From: Paramecium tetraurelia
Taxonomy: Eukaryota; Ciliophora; Oligohymenophorea; Peniculida; Parameciidae
DNA length: 64,000 nucleotides
Assembly (NCBI RefSeq): GCF_000165425.1
Contig: NW_001799555.1
Coordinates: 65,102 to 129,101, forward strand
Reading direction: 5' to 3'
Positions 52,084 to 64,000 of this stretch are shown here, piece by piece. The notes under the pieces were generated by a model. It saw nothing but the letters and a program-made list of their open reading frames with translations. It had not been told where the DNA came from and searched no databases. Within the stretch, counting starts at the first letter, position 1. The number at the start of each line of letters is the position of its first letter. The position numbers and the translations under genes are program-made.

Positions 52084-55059
52084 TCACTCTTCTAATATAT
52101 ACAACTGATTGTTTACAATCATCGGCCTTATAATCAGTATTACTATCGTTCTCCAAATTACACTGCCGATTCCAATAACAATACAAATAAACCTTTGATA
52201 TGAACATTCAATTGTACCACTAATTCAAGCTCAACCCATCAAAGGTTTACATTACTATTCCTCCATACTCCACTATTAAGAATTGTAGTAATCCTATTAT
52301 CAGAATTGAAGAATAAATCATCCACGATCCAAAGAATCCACTAAATACATTGAATTCCAAGTACACCATACGAGAATTAATCAAATTAAACAAAGTAATC
52401 ATCACAAACAAATTGAATACCATCGAGGACTAAATAAATAAGTCGAGTAATTACTTAATGGACGAAAATTATGCAAACAGTTATGATGTAAATTGCAAGA
52501 ATTACAATGCGAATGTAAACAATGGTATCCAAGAGAAATCCATTTTTACTAGGAGGTTTTTAATGGTACAAATAAGAACTTGGTTTGCAATAAGACAAAG
52601 CAAATGTAGCAAATAAATCAGTGATTAAATTTATCCAAATAAATTAAAGTGGTGATATTACAGTATCTCCAATTGCTGATGAAGCGATTAGAATAATAAT
52701 CAACGAAAAGTGTGAAGTTATTTAATACTGAGCCAGTCTTTTGACTGAATCAAAGAGATTCCTGGCCAAAATGATTCCCTTATAAATAGAATGAATATTA
52801 TCGTCCAACAATAGAATACCGGAACTCTCTCTAGCCATCTCAGTCCCTGATATTCCCATACTATAACCAATATCACTCTTAGATATTGCAGGACCTAATT
52901 ATATATAATGTAGTTATTTTACAATCATTAGTGCCATCACCACATACTCCTACCACATGACCTAATTCCTATAATTCCTTGACAAGATTATACTTATCAT
53001 CAGGTCTAGCCCTGCTCATGACATAAATATCTTCAATGTCTTTCTTAAAATCTTCTGTTTTATTTTGTAATTTATTGGCAAACTCAACTCCCTCTGTTAT
53101 GATTGAGTCCAAAGCCATAATTCCAGCCTTAAATGGCAACACTTTTTGCAGTTGTTGAATTATCCCCTGTTACCATTACAACCTTGATTCCAGCCTACTT
53201 CAATCCTTCAACTGTCATTTTTGTTTCTATTCTCAAAGGATCTAAAAATAGCAGAGAACCCTAATAAAGTTAAATTTTATCTGTCAAATTCAAATTTATT
53301 GCCTTCTATCAACTGATCTACATTTTAATTTTTCAAGTCCACATCTGCATAAGCAATAGCAAGTGTTCTACCTTCTTGACTCAATTAAATCAAATTCTAT
53401 TCCAAACAATCCTTCATAAAATCATCAATCGCAACGATCCCATCTTTCAAACTATAAAACTTAATTGACTATTGAAGTATTATTTCAGATGCTCCCCTTA
53501 CAACCACCCTATTATTGTTAATAATTGTAGTCTAACCAATTATATAAATTTTCTTACCAATTTCTTTCTAGTACTATTAAAAGGTATTTGATGAGTCACT
53601 TATTTCTTTCTCTCCTCTAAATTGAGTCTCATATCTTAAGCTACCTATAACAAGGCTTTTTCAATAGGAGATCCTGAATTTGTTTCCGGATTGTATGTAT
53701 TATTAATAAAACAGGCATCAATAAATGCCTTTTGGAATTCTTAAGGGAAGTGATTAAATTTTGATTAAGTCAATTCATCAGTTGTATCATTCATGAATCT
53801 TTCCAATTACATTCGATTTTGGGTGAGAGTTCCTGTTTTGTCAAAAAGCAACTAAAAAATTATAACAAAAACTACTTAGTCCATAAACGGCAGATTTTCC
53901 AATTAATTGAGTTTTTTAACCAAATTTTATTAGTATAGCATCAAATTCACAGTTTAAGCTAATTACAATTAGAAATGAGTGATCAATGCCTTGGAAGCAT
54001 TTCCAGATATTAACACAATGATTAGATTAAGGATATTTGAAAATGTACTATATCCATTAACATCGGAATTATGATACTCTATCATGTATCTAGCCAGAAG
54101 CATAAAGATAACAACTATAGCTCCAACGAATCCAATAGTTTCCATTTTAGATGAAATAGCTTCAATTGCTGACAAGATGGGTGTCTTATTGTCCTCCTAC
54201 TTAACACACACCATTATTCTGCTGGCTTATTTTTCTAATCCAACAGCCAAGACCAATAGCTTTCCACTTCCCTTGATTACTTTGGACTATGCAAAGGCCA
54301 AGTGTTTCTATGGGGAAATTGGCTATTTCTTTTGGGTTGCTTCCTCTAACGTAATTTTACAAATCAAATCCTGTTCCCCTGTTAAGAAACTCTCCTAAAG
54401 ATGAGGTAATTACAAACAAGTACATCAATTTCTAAATTATTTTATTCAACAATCAATCCATCTACATAGAGTTAATCATGCTCTTACAAAATGACTACAT
54501 CACCAACCACAAGATCTCTTGCTATTAGAGTTTACTCTTGACCATTTCTCAACACTTTTACAGATTTAGATTATTCATCTGAAAGTAAAAGTTTTTTTTT
54601 ATTGTTATCAGCAATTTTCAACTTTGTTTATTTAATTGAAATTTTACATGAATAGCTGATATTATGAGATTCAAAGAAATTAATCCAAATATAACTAAAC
54701 TTTCTATCCATTCAATTCTATAAATTCCTTATGTGGACAAATATTTTAAACTGAATGCAATTAATGACAAGGTTAAGAAGAATATTGATTTAGGTTTCTT
54801 AGTTAAATTGATTGCTTACAAGTAAAATAATACAGAATGCATTCAAGAAACCTATTGAATCCAAATTCTCAATCTCATTGACCCCAAATACCTGTTGCCT
54901 CAATGCTATGTCATTCTCACTCAATCCTTAAGTAATTTTGCATTTTAAAGAATCTTCAAAGCGCTTTGTCGAATTGAACTCTACCATGCTGTCTTGAGGA
55001 TTTTAAGTTAATCCAGAAGACAATATCTCCTGAATTTTTTGTTTAGATACTTTAAACAT
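52084..55059 (-). CDS. Divergent Ca2+-ATPase-like P-type protein, frameshifted, PEGL motif lost
   Basis: Introns at 54798-54819, 54395-54423, 53532-53557, 52895-52922, 52430-52454 and 52193-52217 (plus an optional one at 53852-53875) leave about 932-940 codons plus one base. The order of motifs is that of a P2B pump: G-L-S-E-N-D-I-A-L-R-Q near the start, F-L-T-G-E-Q in the actuator domain, F-D-K-T-G-T-L-T-Q-N with the catalytic Asp, M-V-T-G-D-N-S-T-T-A-K, G-D-G-T-N-D, and N-L-I-T-D-L-F-A in M6. M4 reads V-L-I-S-G-N-A-S instead of the ion-binding P-E-G-L. Three one-base frame slips occur: a lost A in a run at about 54622-54628, and an extra T at about 53243-53247 and 53130-53133. It is either a decaying paralogue or an unpolished pseudo-pump. 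Confidence 0.75.
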
Positions 55060-55364
55060 AAATAATTTAATAAATAAATGAGAAGTCAAAGAATTAATAA
55101 TATAATTTCTTTCCTTATTTTTATTTACATTTTGAAATTTCACATTAACTTTGTTACTCATTAAATATTGTTGCAATCATTAATAAAACCAGGTTCTCCA
55201 TCAATTTTAGCTATAGAGATTAAATCTTTCTTTATAGTGTTTTACTATAAGCAAATTCAGCACTAACAATCAGTTATTGCCAGAAATAAAACGACTTTGT
55301 TAAAGTATTTCTGAAAATACAAAATTGACTTTTCAACTTTGATATAATTTTAGTAATTAATTTT
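55060..55364. other. Intergenic region between divergent genes, 305 bp
   Basis: AT-rich. A minus-strand stretch at about 55160-55320 reads protein-like (K-Y-F-N-K-V-V-L-F-L-A-I-T-D-C, then D-L-I-S-I-A-K-I-D-G-E-P-G-F) but has an internal TGA and no start. It may be a fragment of a lost small gene. Otherwise nothing is seen; both promoters must lie here. Confidence 0.45.
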
Positions 55365-56555
55365 ATGGAAGTCATCTATTGTTAGGACAAAGATCATACT
55401 GGAAATCCACTAAATTTATTTTGTTTGGACAAAGAATGCCAAAATAAAGGTTTAATATGTTCCTTCTGTTTGTTAAACTGTCATTAAGAACATGTAAATA
55501 ACGTATTTCCTTTAAAAACAATCGTACAGAATCTTAATAAAGCAAATAATCCTAAAAACCAATAGGAATTGTATAACAAAGGGAACTAAATATTTGAGAA
55601 ACATCATAAAATTAAACAAACCTTTCGATAAAATCTAATCCGAATCAAAGAGATTCTTAACAAATTAGAAAAAGAAATCGAAAAACAAATTAAAGTCTTA
55701 GACTTGGAGGCAGGTTTATTTGTTGGAGATGCTTTTGAAAAATCCATTTCCGTATTAAATAAGTAGAAATTACAAAAAGAATAAATTGAATAAGCTATCG
55801 AAAAAATTGAACCTCTGTTAAAGACTTGTGATGGACAGATTTGGATCCTTAGAGAATCAGAAATAAATCAGTCGGCTTAAAAGCTGATAAAAATAGCTGA
55901 GGTTATAGAAAGAGAAAGCAAATATTGGCTTGAGAAAGTACGTTATTTCTTAAATTTAAGTGTCTTCTCGATCTTAATAGGCTATATGAAACTTGTTAAA
56001 ATCCAATTAAAAAATAAGTCAAAATACTTACTAGTTAAAACAGATATTAGTTGACATATGAGTAATGGAATTTAAAGGAAACTGATGCTATAAGTTTTAG
56101 ATCCAAAAAGAAACATGATATATGGTTATCAGGAGTTGGCTTGTATGAAATTACAACTAGGTCTGGAATAACCACTTCTCATTTACGATTCAAGTATTTG
56201 AAGGTGCAAATGTCAATAGGTTTAGCATTGATTAATTGTATTTTTAGTAAAAAGGTCATTTATGAAGATACATTCGATGTATTACCAAACATAGATTATT
56301 GCAATCACATAGGGAAAATGTGCTTTAATAAGGCTATTAAGATTGAATTTGATTAGCCCTACACTATAGGTATTATTTATTTCATATGAAGCACTTAAAC
56401 CAAATTAAAGTTGTTTAAGTTACTACGGCGCAAATGGTAAGTTAGAAACTGAGGAATTTCAATTTTCAGAACCTTCATTCACTCAAGAGTTTAGTGACAA
56501 TTCAACTACTATAAATTAACGGCGAGTCATACCACATTTCTATTATGAAGAATGA
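55365..56555 (+). CDS. Zinc-finger, coiled-coil and PHR-domain protein, 381 residues
   Basis: ATG at 55365; introns at 55938-55960 (23 nt) and 56370-56391 (22) leave 382 codons to TGA 56553-56555. The first 45 residues hold a Cys/His cluster resembling a B-box (C-Q-D-K-D-H, C-L-D-K-E-C, C-S-F-C, C-H-Q-E-H). A coiled coil covers about residues 70-200. The last 150 residues read as a PHR domain: K-H-D-I-W-L-S-G-V-G-L-Y-E, the aromatic beta strands, L-S-Y-Y-G-A-N-G, and the closing R-R-V-I-P-H-F-Y-Y. PHR domains occur in MYCBP2/Highwire ubiquitin ligases and BTBD proteins and bind partner proteins. The order finger-coil-PHR recalls TRIM ligases, so a ubiquitin-related role is possible, but no RING is present. 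Confidence 0.75.
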
Positions 56556-56873
56556 TATTAAACTTTTTATAAAAGTATTTGATTAATAGTATTATTTATA
56601 ATTTTTAATGTAAGGAATAATGAAAATATGAAAACAACTAAATACTAATCTCTCAGGATTAAAGTCAAATAATTGGATGAATAAAATCAATTAAGGGAGG
56701 GGAGGGTTGCTACACATAGAAAAAGTATACATATTTAAATAAAGTAATAGATTGCATTTACCCAAAGAGTTTAGAGTAGGATCAAATGTTTTTCATTTTT
56801 ATAATATATAATATAAATGATATATAATATAATATTTACATATATATATGTTTATTTCGTTTTAAATAATATA
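56556..56873. other. Intergenic region, 318 bp, with a short upstream frame
   Basis: An ATG at about 56635 opens a basic, Gln-rich ciliate-code frame that contains no TGA before the next gene starts and joins its first ATG in frame. It could be an N-terminal extension, but its last third is almost pure A/T (56810-56870), so I treat it as non-coding leader. The near-pure AT stretch is the only other feature. Confidence 0.4.
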
Positions 56874-57765
56874 ATGAATGTAATGGATTTGTTGAGAGAT
56901 AGAGCATAAGATATTCGGCAGTTGCAAAATAGTCAAATGGCAATTAGACAAATAAGTATTACTATTATTTGATTTTCTGAGTATAGGGAGAAGATTCGAC
57001 AGATAATTGAAACTGATTTCCTGAATCAACTATCTCAAGCAAAGAAGATTAGTAAAAATGATCTCATACTCTTACAAGAAACTCTGAGATTCATCATCAG
57101 AATCATCGCACTTAACTTCGAAGTTCTTTGTTAGAAATATATTATAGATCAATAATCTAGAAGCCAATTTTGGTTCAACAACTAGGATCATCTTTGAACT
57201 ATATCAATATTTTGGACTATCATCCAAAGCAGAATTGTTATAGAGTGAGAAGCCTAGCCAAAGCAAATAGTCAGTTTTTTTGAATTTAGTTCAACATCTT
57301 GTTGACATCACAAGGATGGCTTTAGAACTAACAATCAAGAGTTAAACCAATTTAAGACTGTACTGTTTAGGCAAGGAAATCGGAGAAAAGGGAGTTCCAA
57401 ATAATAGCAAAGTGCCATTACTGAGGAGAGAGTAGAGAAGTGAGTCGAATCACCAGGACAAAGTCTATTAATCCAAAAAGTCCATTTAAAGGTTCGACTC
57501 GTAGCACATCTATGAATCTCTTCCAAAATCCCAAAGGACAATAGAAGAAACTCGACATTACTCAAGAGATACCTCAGCAGTTCGAAATCCTCAACAGAGG
57601 AAAACTGAGATCACCCAAAACAACAAAGCCTTGCCTTGTATTAATCAAATGAAATCGATTCAGCTTAGTTTATACCGATAACTAAAGTAGCGAAATTCTA
57701 GCATCCATAATTCAATATAGACATACATAAGACAAATTTACGATAAAAACACAATAACTGATTGA
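56874..57765 (+). CDS. Unknown helical protein, about 270 residues
   Basis: From about 56990 a good frame (E-K-I-R-Q-I-I-E-T-D-F) runs through a 25-nt intron (starting after N-F-E near 57120) to TGA 57763-57765. The middle is helical with hydrophobic runs; the end is basic and Ser/Gln/Arg-rich. The 5' end is uncertain. The start ATG 56874 joins in frame only if two introns are removed, a 23-nt GTAATG...TAG just after the second codon and a 31-nt one at 56956-56986; this gives exactly 271 codons. Without the first intron the N-terminus reads M-D-L-L-R-D-R-A-Q-D-I, which looks more protein-like but does not join. Stops of this gene and the ABC transporter are 8 bp apart. The family is not recognised. 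Confidence 0.6.
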
Positions 57766-57773
57766 TTTAAATA

Positions 57774-60564
57774 TCACATTTCTACAACTCTCATAAATAC
57801 GTCCTCCAAAGTAGCTTAGCTTATTCCCCAATCTTAGATTCTCAGTTCTTCTTTCTTCGATTCTATGGACTGAAAAACTTCAGAAACTACTAATTAATTT
57901 TTCTCCACTTGGTAGATGAAGTTACCATTAAATTCTTACACAAGAAGGGCTTGGGGTAAAATACTTTTTAAATAGCTTTTTATCATATTTTAATAATAGT
58001 ATTGGCTAAACTAAAATAATGTAATTACTTATGAGGATCATTATTCTTTTAAAGATAAAGTTCCTTATGGGAGCTAATGAACAGATGATAACCACCTCCA
58101 TAGATACTCTTTAAGTGTGTTGATTAGCCAATGCATCTAAGGACTCCAGAACTTATGATGCCAATCTACAATAGAATTCACATTATATAATTACTCTAGT
58201 ACAAAGAACATCTGCTTCTTCCATTGAGTGAGTAGTAAGCACCATGGCTCTTTTGCCTTTACATTGAGATATAATGTCCCAAAGTTGCCTTCTATTATCA
58301 GGATCTAATCCAGTTGAGGGTTCATCCAGGAATATTATCAATGGTTCACCTACGAGTGCAATAGCTATTGAGAGTCTTCTCTTCATGCCACCTGATAGTT
58401 GATTTGCATAATAGTTGAAATAAGGTTCTAATTTGACTTCTGCCATGCTCTATTGCACTTTGGCACGCTCGTTCTGTTTGTCTATTCCTTTTAATCTAGC
58501 ATAAGACAGTAAGTGTTCTTCAACAGTCAATTCTGGCCATAATAAATCAAATTAAGGACATACCCCAATATTCATCTGAACAGACTGCATATTAGTTTTA
58601 ATGCTATATCCACCCACATAAGCTTCGCCATCATTACATGAATACAACCCAGTTATGGCTGATAAAATAGATGTTTTTCCAGCTCCATTTGGACCCAACA
58701 ATCCAAAGATTTCACCTTATTCAACTGCAATACAAAAACATTTAACAGCCACGTTATTTTAATAGGTTTTCCTCAAGTCCTTACAAATGAGTGGATAATC
58801 CTCATAGTTTTTGATTTTGTACACCTTTTCCCTTTCGTTTTTAGAGTCTTAATCTTCTTGAGCATCTTGAATATTGATTTTGTATTCATCCTCATCTCTG
58901 AATTCTATTTTTCTCTTTTTGAAGAATCTAAAAATCCAAGGCTCACTTGAAACTCCAAATTCTTGTGGAATTATCTCATGAAGATAAACACCCAGAAGGC
59001 CAAATACAATGAAATTTACATAGAGTGAAATTATGCATCCTTATATCTCACTAGTCAAAGGACTTAATTAACTTATGCAACCTGTTTGAGCGCAAGCTGA
59101 AATAATAATGTATAGATTTACCCATTGAGAAGATGTAGACAATTCTGTTGAAGGCTATTTGGGGTATCATTTATAAATAGATTGGTATCTCATAGGGATC
59201 TGGATAAATGGCGAGATTGGCAGTTAGTGCAATAATGGACCCCCAAACTGAGAGCAAATATCCAATAATGGTAGCTGTTCTGGCTTTGCTTACAAAGACT
59301 TGGAAGAAAAACGACAATGAAATCTAGCACAATCCCCATCCAGTTAAGACAATGACCTAATAAGATATTGAAAATGATTACAAGAAGTTTGAAATTAGTA
59401 TCTGTAAGCAATGATATTCCTACCAGGTATATGCCTGTGAAGAGGAAGAGGGAGACAGGTTAATAGAGTCATCAATCCTGAGAATAGATATTACAATATC
59501 CAATAATCCTTCATTTTCATTCCATTCATTTTCATCATCTGCAAGAGTCTCTCCTCCTTCTCCAGGACTATTGCATACAAAAAGACAGGGAGTAAGAGAG
59601 AAAGTGACAACGGATAGAGCATGGCTCCGAATGACATTGATCAATTTCAAGAGGAAAGCTTTTATCCTGTCCCTTGAGTGGCATGTATTCGATTCCGGAG
59701 ACCAGCCAAACATTGGGGTTGTGATAATGCAGCAAAGCTCTGGAGATGAGATCGATGGTTGCTATTTACCCTTCGGCCACTAACATCATGGTGTTGGTTT
59801 TGTTGGGCTAGACCTTGTTTTGGTATCTAGAGAGAGGTTTGTTGATTGGGATTACCTTATCTTGGTTATGCCGTTGCTTCTGTGATACTCGTGCAATCTG
59901 ATGTCATTTACTTGAATACTCATGTTGATCTTCTTTTCGTTAGCTTCGAAGAATGTGTATCCTCCGTCAGGAATTAGGTAGAGGTCTGACAAGTAATATA
60001 AGATGCATACCTTGGAAGATCGGAGCCTCTCACAAAAGGCCACTGTGTGTAAATATTCTATTTGATGATAAATATCCTAATTTATTGTGCTATTGGGCTA
60101 CTATAGGAATGGCACGTTTTTAAATGCTAATTCATGGTCTTGTGTTTCGTAACTGCATCCCGGACGTTGGAGTATGTGTCGCAACAATCCAAGGGATCTT
60201 ATTTTAATATGCACAATGCTTACTAATTTCCATCATTATAGCCCAAAAACTATTTGTCCTATTCTCGCAACTGGGAGCTGTTGAAGTAATACCTAGAATA
60301 AAGTATCGTTTCGTACCATTGCAAACATGTCAAATTCAGTAATCCTGGCAATCCTGAGTATATGACAGGCACATTGAACAAATAGGGAAAATCCAATGAA
60401 AAATTGGCTCCTTTGAATTGGTCGAATGCCACCTCCTAAATCAAATATACAAATCCTAGACACAAGAGGGGAGTGAACATCTAACATAGATTGGTCCCAA
60501 TCTAGCGAGATTATAGAGCAGCATTTTTATAAAATAAAGCTCTAAATTAATAACTCTTCTTCAT
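57774..60564 (-). CDS. ABCA-type half transporter (one ATPase domain), about 870 residues
   Basis: The ATG at 60562-60564 starts [13 protein letters not shown], a typical ABCA N-terminus. Introns: 60198-60223, 59827-59855, 59435-59456, 59357-59381, 59097-59121, 58166-58194 and 58006-58028. A first membrane helix is followed by a large lumenal loop with several Cys, a block of helices with the family hallmark [14 protein letters not shown] (near 59510), and then one nucleotide-binding domain: Walker [10 protein letters not shown], signature L-S-G-G-M-K-R-R, Walker [13 protein letters not shown], switch H-S-M-E-E-A-D. The end [12 protein letters not shown] is also ABCA. Members move lipids. One frame slip, best explained by a one-base deletion, lies at about 59631-59643 before S-F-G-A-M-L. 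The intron at 59435 is unusually pyrimidine-rich. Confidence 0.92.
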
Positions 60565-60574
60565 TTAATTTAAT
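60565..60574. promoter_or_regulatory. 10-bp gap between divergent start codons
   Basis: The ABC transporter start (minus, 60564) and the next plus-strand start (60575) are separated by only 10 bp. Both start codons are the first in good frames. The promoters or leaders must overlap the opposite gene. Confidence 0.6.
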
Positions 60575-61375
60575 ATGCACTCTAACAATTACAAATCTAA
60601 CTTAAAGAACGATTTCAACGAATATTATTCTGGCCAATCAAACTCAACGCTTCCCAGATTTCAATTAATGAAGGAATTGTGTAAGGGTGGGGAATAGATG
60701 CATGAATTCATTCCATTCATTCGAGAACGGGATCAGATGAATCGTTTGGTTCGCATCAATTCAGAGAAACATAAATTGCACACCAACACTTCCAGATCCC
60801 CCTCCAATAGAAATTGCACTCCTGATCAATTTTGGCAATACAACAAAAATCACATCATCCCAGAGAAGAGAAAAAAGATGAGCTTCAAATTCAACTATCA
60901 AATCAAAATTGACCATAAAACTGAGTATCCCTTCCTGTCTCTCACTCCTCAATAGGGCAATGTTGAAACTTCCCAGTCCAAAAACCGAAAGAACTCTAAT
61001 TTACCCTCCCATTGAAACAAAGAAGAGGGGGAATAACCGATTGATCAATCCTAATTTAACTGCACGGCAGAGTGAGGAACCGAGGAAACAGCAGATGAAG
61101 ATTCCGCTAGAGATTCTGCAGCCCTACATAAACCAGGAGATGGAACAGATGAAACAAGATCTCTTTTTTAAAGTAGATTAAGATTATCAATTCCCCAGTG
61201 ATTTGAGTGAGAAATTGATGCAACAAAAAAAGTAATTATCGAATATTAATTGTCTTTCTTAAGACATATAGAGAATCTGAGAAAAAGACTCAGGGAGTGG
61301 GGTGAAATGAAAACCGAAGAAGATATTGAAGATTTGAAACAGCATGCTAAATTCATACTTTCTAAGAATTCTTGA
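60575..61375 (+). CDS. Unknown basic protein with C-terminal coiled coil, 245 residues
   Basis: ATG at 60575; introns at 60925-60955 (31 nt) and 61232-61263 (32) leave 246 codons to TGA 61373-61375. These are among the longest introns in the window, yet removing both restores one frame. The protein is basic and Asn/Lys/Pro-rich, with W-Q-Y-N-K-N-H and K-K-M-S-F-K-F-N near the middle and a short C-terminal coiled coil (L-R-K-R-L-R-E-W-G-E-M-K). Base composition is noticeably GC-richer than its neighbours. There is no signal peptide or membrane helix. The family is not recognised. Confidence 0.75.
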
Positions 61376-61400
61376 TTAGTTATATAATTGAAATAATTTA

Positions 61401-62343
61401 ATGAGCATTATTGATTCAGTAGAGTCTTTCGATTGGATTCACGAAATAGCAAGTAACGAACAAAGATAAGTGGAAAGGAGAATAGTCCTTTATCTTCAGG
61501 GTTTGGGATTGCAATATCGAACAGAATCAACAAAGAAGTAGGACCAGTATTTTTTAAGAGAATTTCTCCTTCAACATCAATCTAAACTCATTACAGATGA
61601 GAAGACAATGACCTTTCTTTTGAAAATCATTTTTCTCTATTTCTATATTTTGAGATATAAGAATGTAAACACATCACTTACTTGCTACTCTAAGAATTGA
61701 AAAACCAACCTAAAAACCACAATTCTTGAAAATCCTCCAGGATCACAACATCGTCAATTGCAACAACGAACAAATCGAATTGGCTTGGCAACATTGTCAA
61801 TTTAAAGAATACAAATAAGTTATAGATGTTTTGCAATAACAAAGAATGAGGAGCATTTCCTTGAATTCCCAGAAAATTTAAACCAAATTACAACCCCTCG
61901 TATCGATCTTCGATAAAATGGATAATATAAGGAAAAGAGATGGCGATGAAAAAGATATTAATAAATAATTGAGTGCCTTGAAATTCGAAGCCGAACGGAA
62001 ACTAAAAGATTTCATCAATGAATCCTGTTTGGACCGCAGCTTCACTCAGGTCTTACAAGAAAAGATAGTTGAATTTCAGGGAGAAAGAAATAAATTAAAT
62101 GAAGAATAAGGCAAAGAAGGTAGTTAAAAAGCATAACAAAGATTGATCGATCGACAAAAGCTTAAATCTGCAAAATTGCACCAATAAATTTAGTTCGTCC
62201 TGCATAATGATGACAACAAAGTGAGGGCATAGGCAATCTGTACCAAATTGCTTAATACTTCAGTTCCTAGATACAAATCAACATTGAATGATAAATAAGA
62301 ATAAAGAATAAATAAAATAATGAATACTAAGTTTTTATTATGA
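61401..62343 (+). CDS. Unknown helical protein, about 304 residues, one frame slip
   Basis: ATG at 61401 gives 95 good codons (S-F-D-W-I-H-E-I-A-S-N-E-Q-R). A 30-nt GTAAAC...AAG intron starts at about 61667. Beyond it a second good frame (E-K-P-T-Q-K-P-Q-F-L-K-I) runs to TGA 62341-62343. Joining them needs one base fewer at the junction, so one A there is probably extra. The second half is an Arg/Lys/Glu/Gln coiled coil, ending with a short Ala/Val/Leu helix and a basic tail. It is 25 bp downstream of the previous gene, and its stop is 12 bp from that of the kinase. The family is not recognised. Confidence 0.6.
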
Positions 62344-62355
62344 ACACTTACTTAA

Positions 62356-63777
<1,422 letters not shown>

Positions 63778-63928
63778 TTATTATATCATGATTAATTTGA
63801 TAAATATATTTAAAATATGATCAATCAAAAAATAGAATCCTATTTATCATTTAAATATAACTAAATAAATTTGAAATAATATGAAAAAATAATATTTCTG
63901 TACTTTTTATTGATTATATTTCACTTAT

Positions 63929-64000
63929 TCAGCCAATTAAATAGCTTAATTCATAGTCAGTTTTTAATGATTGATCGACGACAGTTGTATTTTTGTTGTG
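63929..64000 (-). CDS. C-terminal end of a gene continuing beyond the window
   Basis: On the minus strand a ciliate-code frame entering from the right edge reads N-K-N-T-T-V-V-D-Q-S-L-K-T-D-Y-E-L-S-Y-L and ends in TGA at 63929-63931. It is preceded (downstream) by AT-rich spacer up to the kinase start. Only about 24 codons are visible, so this is a weak call and no family can be named. Confidence 0.35.
   Translation of the reverse strand, partial: HNKNTTVVDQSLKTDYELSYLIG

Noticed and set aside
56635-56873. N-terminal extension of the gene starting at 56874
   Set aside because: It is open and in frame, but its last third is almost pure A/T and the two-intron model from 56874 already divides by three.
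63778-63928. Telomere or subtelomeric repeat near the window edge
   Set aside because: There is no C4A2/C3A3-type repeat. It is just AT-rich spacer.

Overview
The window reads as somatic (macronuclear) DNA of a ciliate of the Paramecium type. It is very AT-rich. Every recognisable protein uses TAA and TAG as glutamine and ends only in TGA. The genes are cut by tiny introns of about 22-32 nt, mostly GTA...TAG, that restore the frame exactly when removed. Genes lie a few to a few hundred bases apart. A standard-code search sees almost none of this. I re-read both strands with the ciliate code, and where possible tested each model by whether the length minus introns divides by three.

Layout. 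(1) 1-13025 +: the 3' part of a giant coiled-coil gene made of six near-identical 2064-bp (688-codon) units, each built from nine shorter modules; a decayed gene follows to 14494. (2) 14540-22228 -: a secreted/membrane protein of about 2545 residues with furin-like Cys repeats, a REJ-like region, a GPS-like motif and a multipass C-terminus, recalling polycystin-1/PKDREJ. (3) 22.4-24.8 kb -: a broken myosin. (4) 25-32 kb: a secreted acidic Gln/Glu-rich protein, a gene relic, an EF-hand protein, and VPS29. (5) 32.5-44.5 kb +: an FCP1-type CTD phosphatase, a coiled-coil protein, a minus-strand relic, a histidine-kinase-like membrane protein, a CFAP20-domain protein, and a SAC3/GANP-family protein. 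(6) 44.5-55 kb: Kae1/OSGEP, a plasma-membrane-type Ca2+-ATPase, an RCC1/coiled-coil protein, a small unknown gene, SmD1, and a second divergent Ca2+-ATPase-like gene that has lost the PEGL motif. (7) 55.3-64 kb: a zinc-finger/PHR-domain protein, an unknown gene, an ABCA half-transporter, two unknown coiled-coil genes, a PH-domain protein kinase, and the tail of a further gene.

There is no operon logic. The genes mix basic eukaryotic housekeeping (splicing, tRNA t6A modification, retromer, CTD dephosphorylation, mRNA export) with ciliate-style membrane, calcium-signalling and cytoskeletal proteins. Spacing is extreme: start codons of one divergent pair are 10 bp apart, and stop codons of convergent pairs are 8 and 12 bp apart.

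Several otherwise intact genes carry isolated one-base indels, and the six repeat copies differ from their consensus almost only by one-base insertions. Residual long-read assembly error is the simplest explanation, but true decay cannot be excluded. No tRNA, rRNA, telomere repeat, CRISPR or transposon was recognised.
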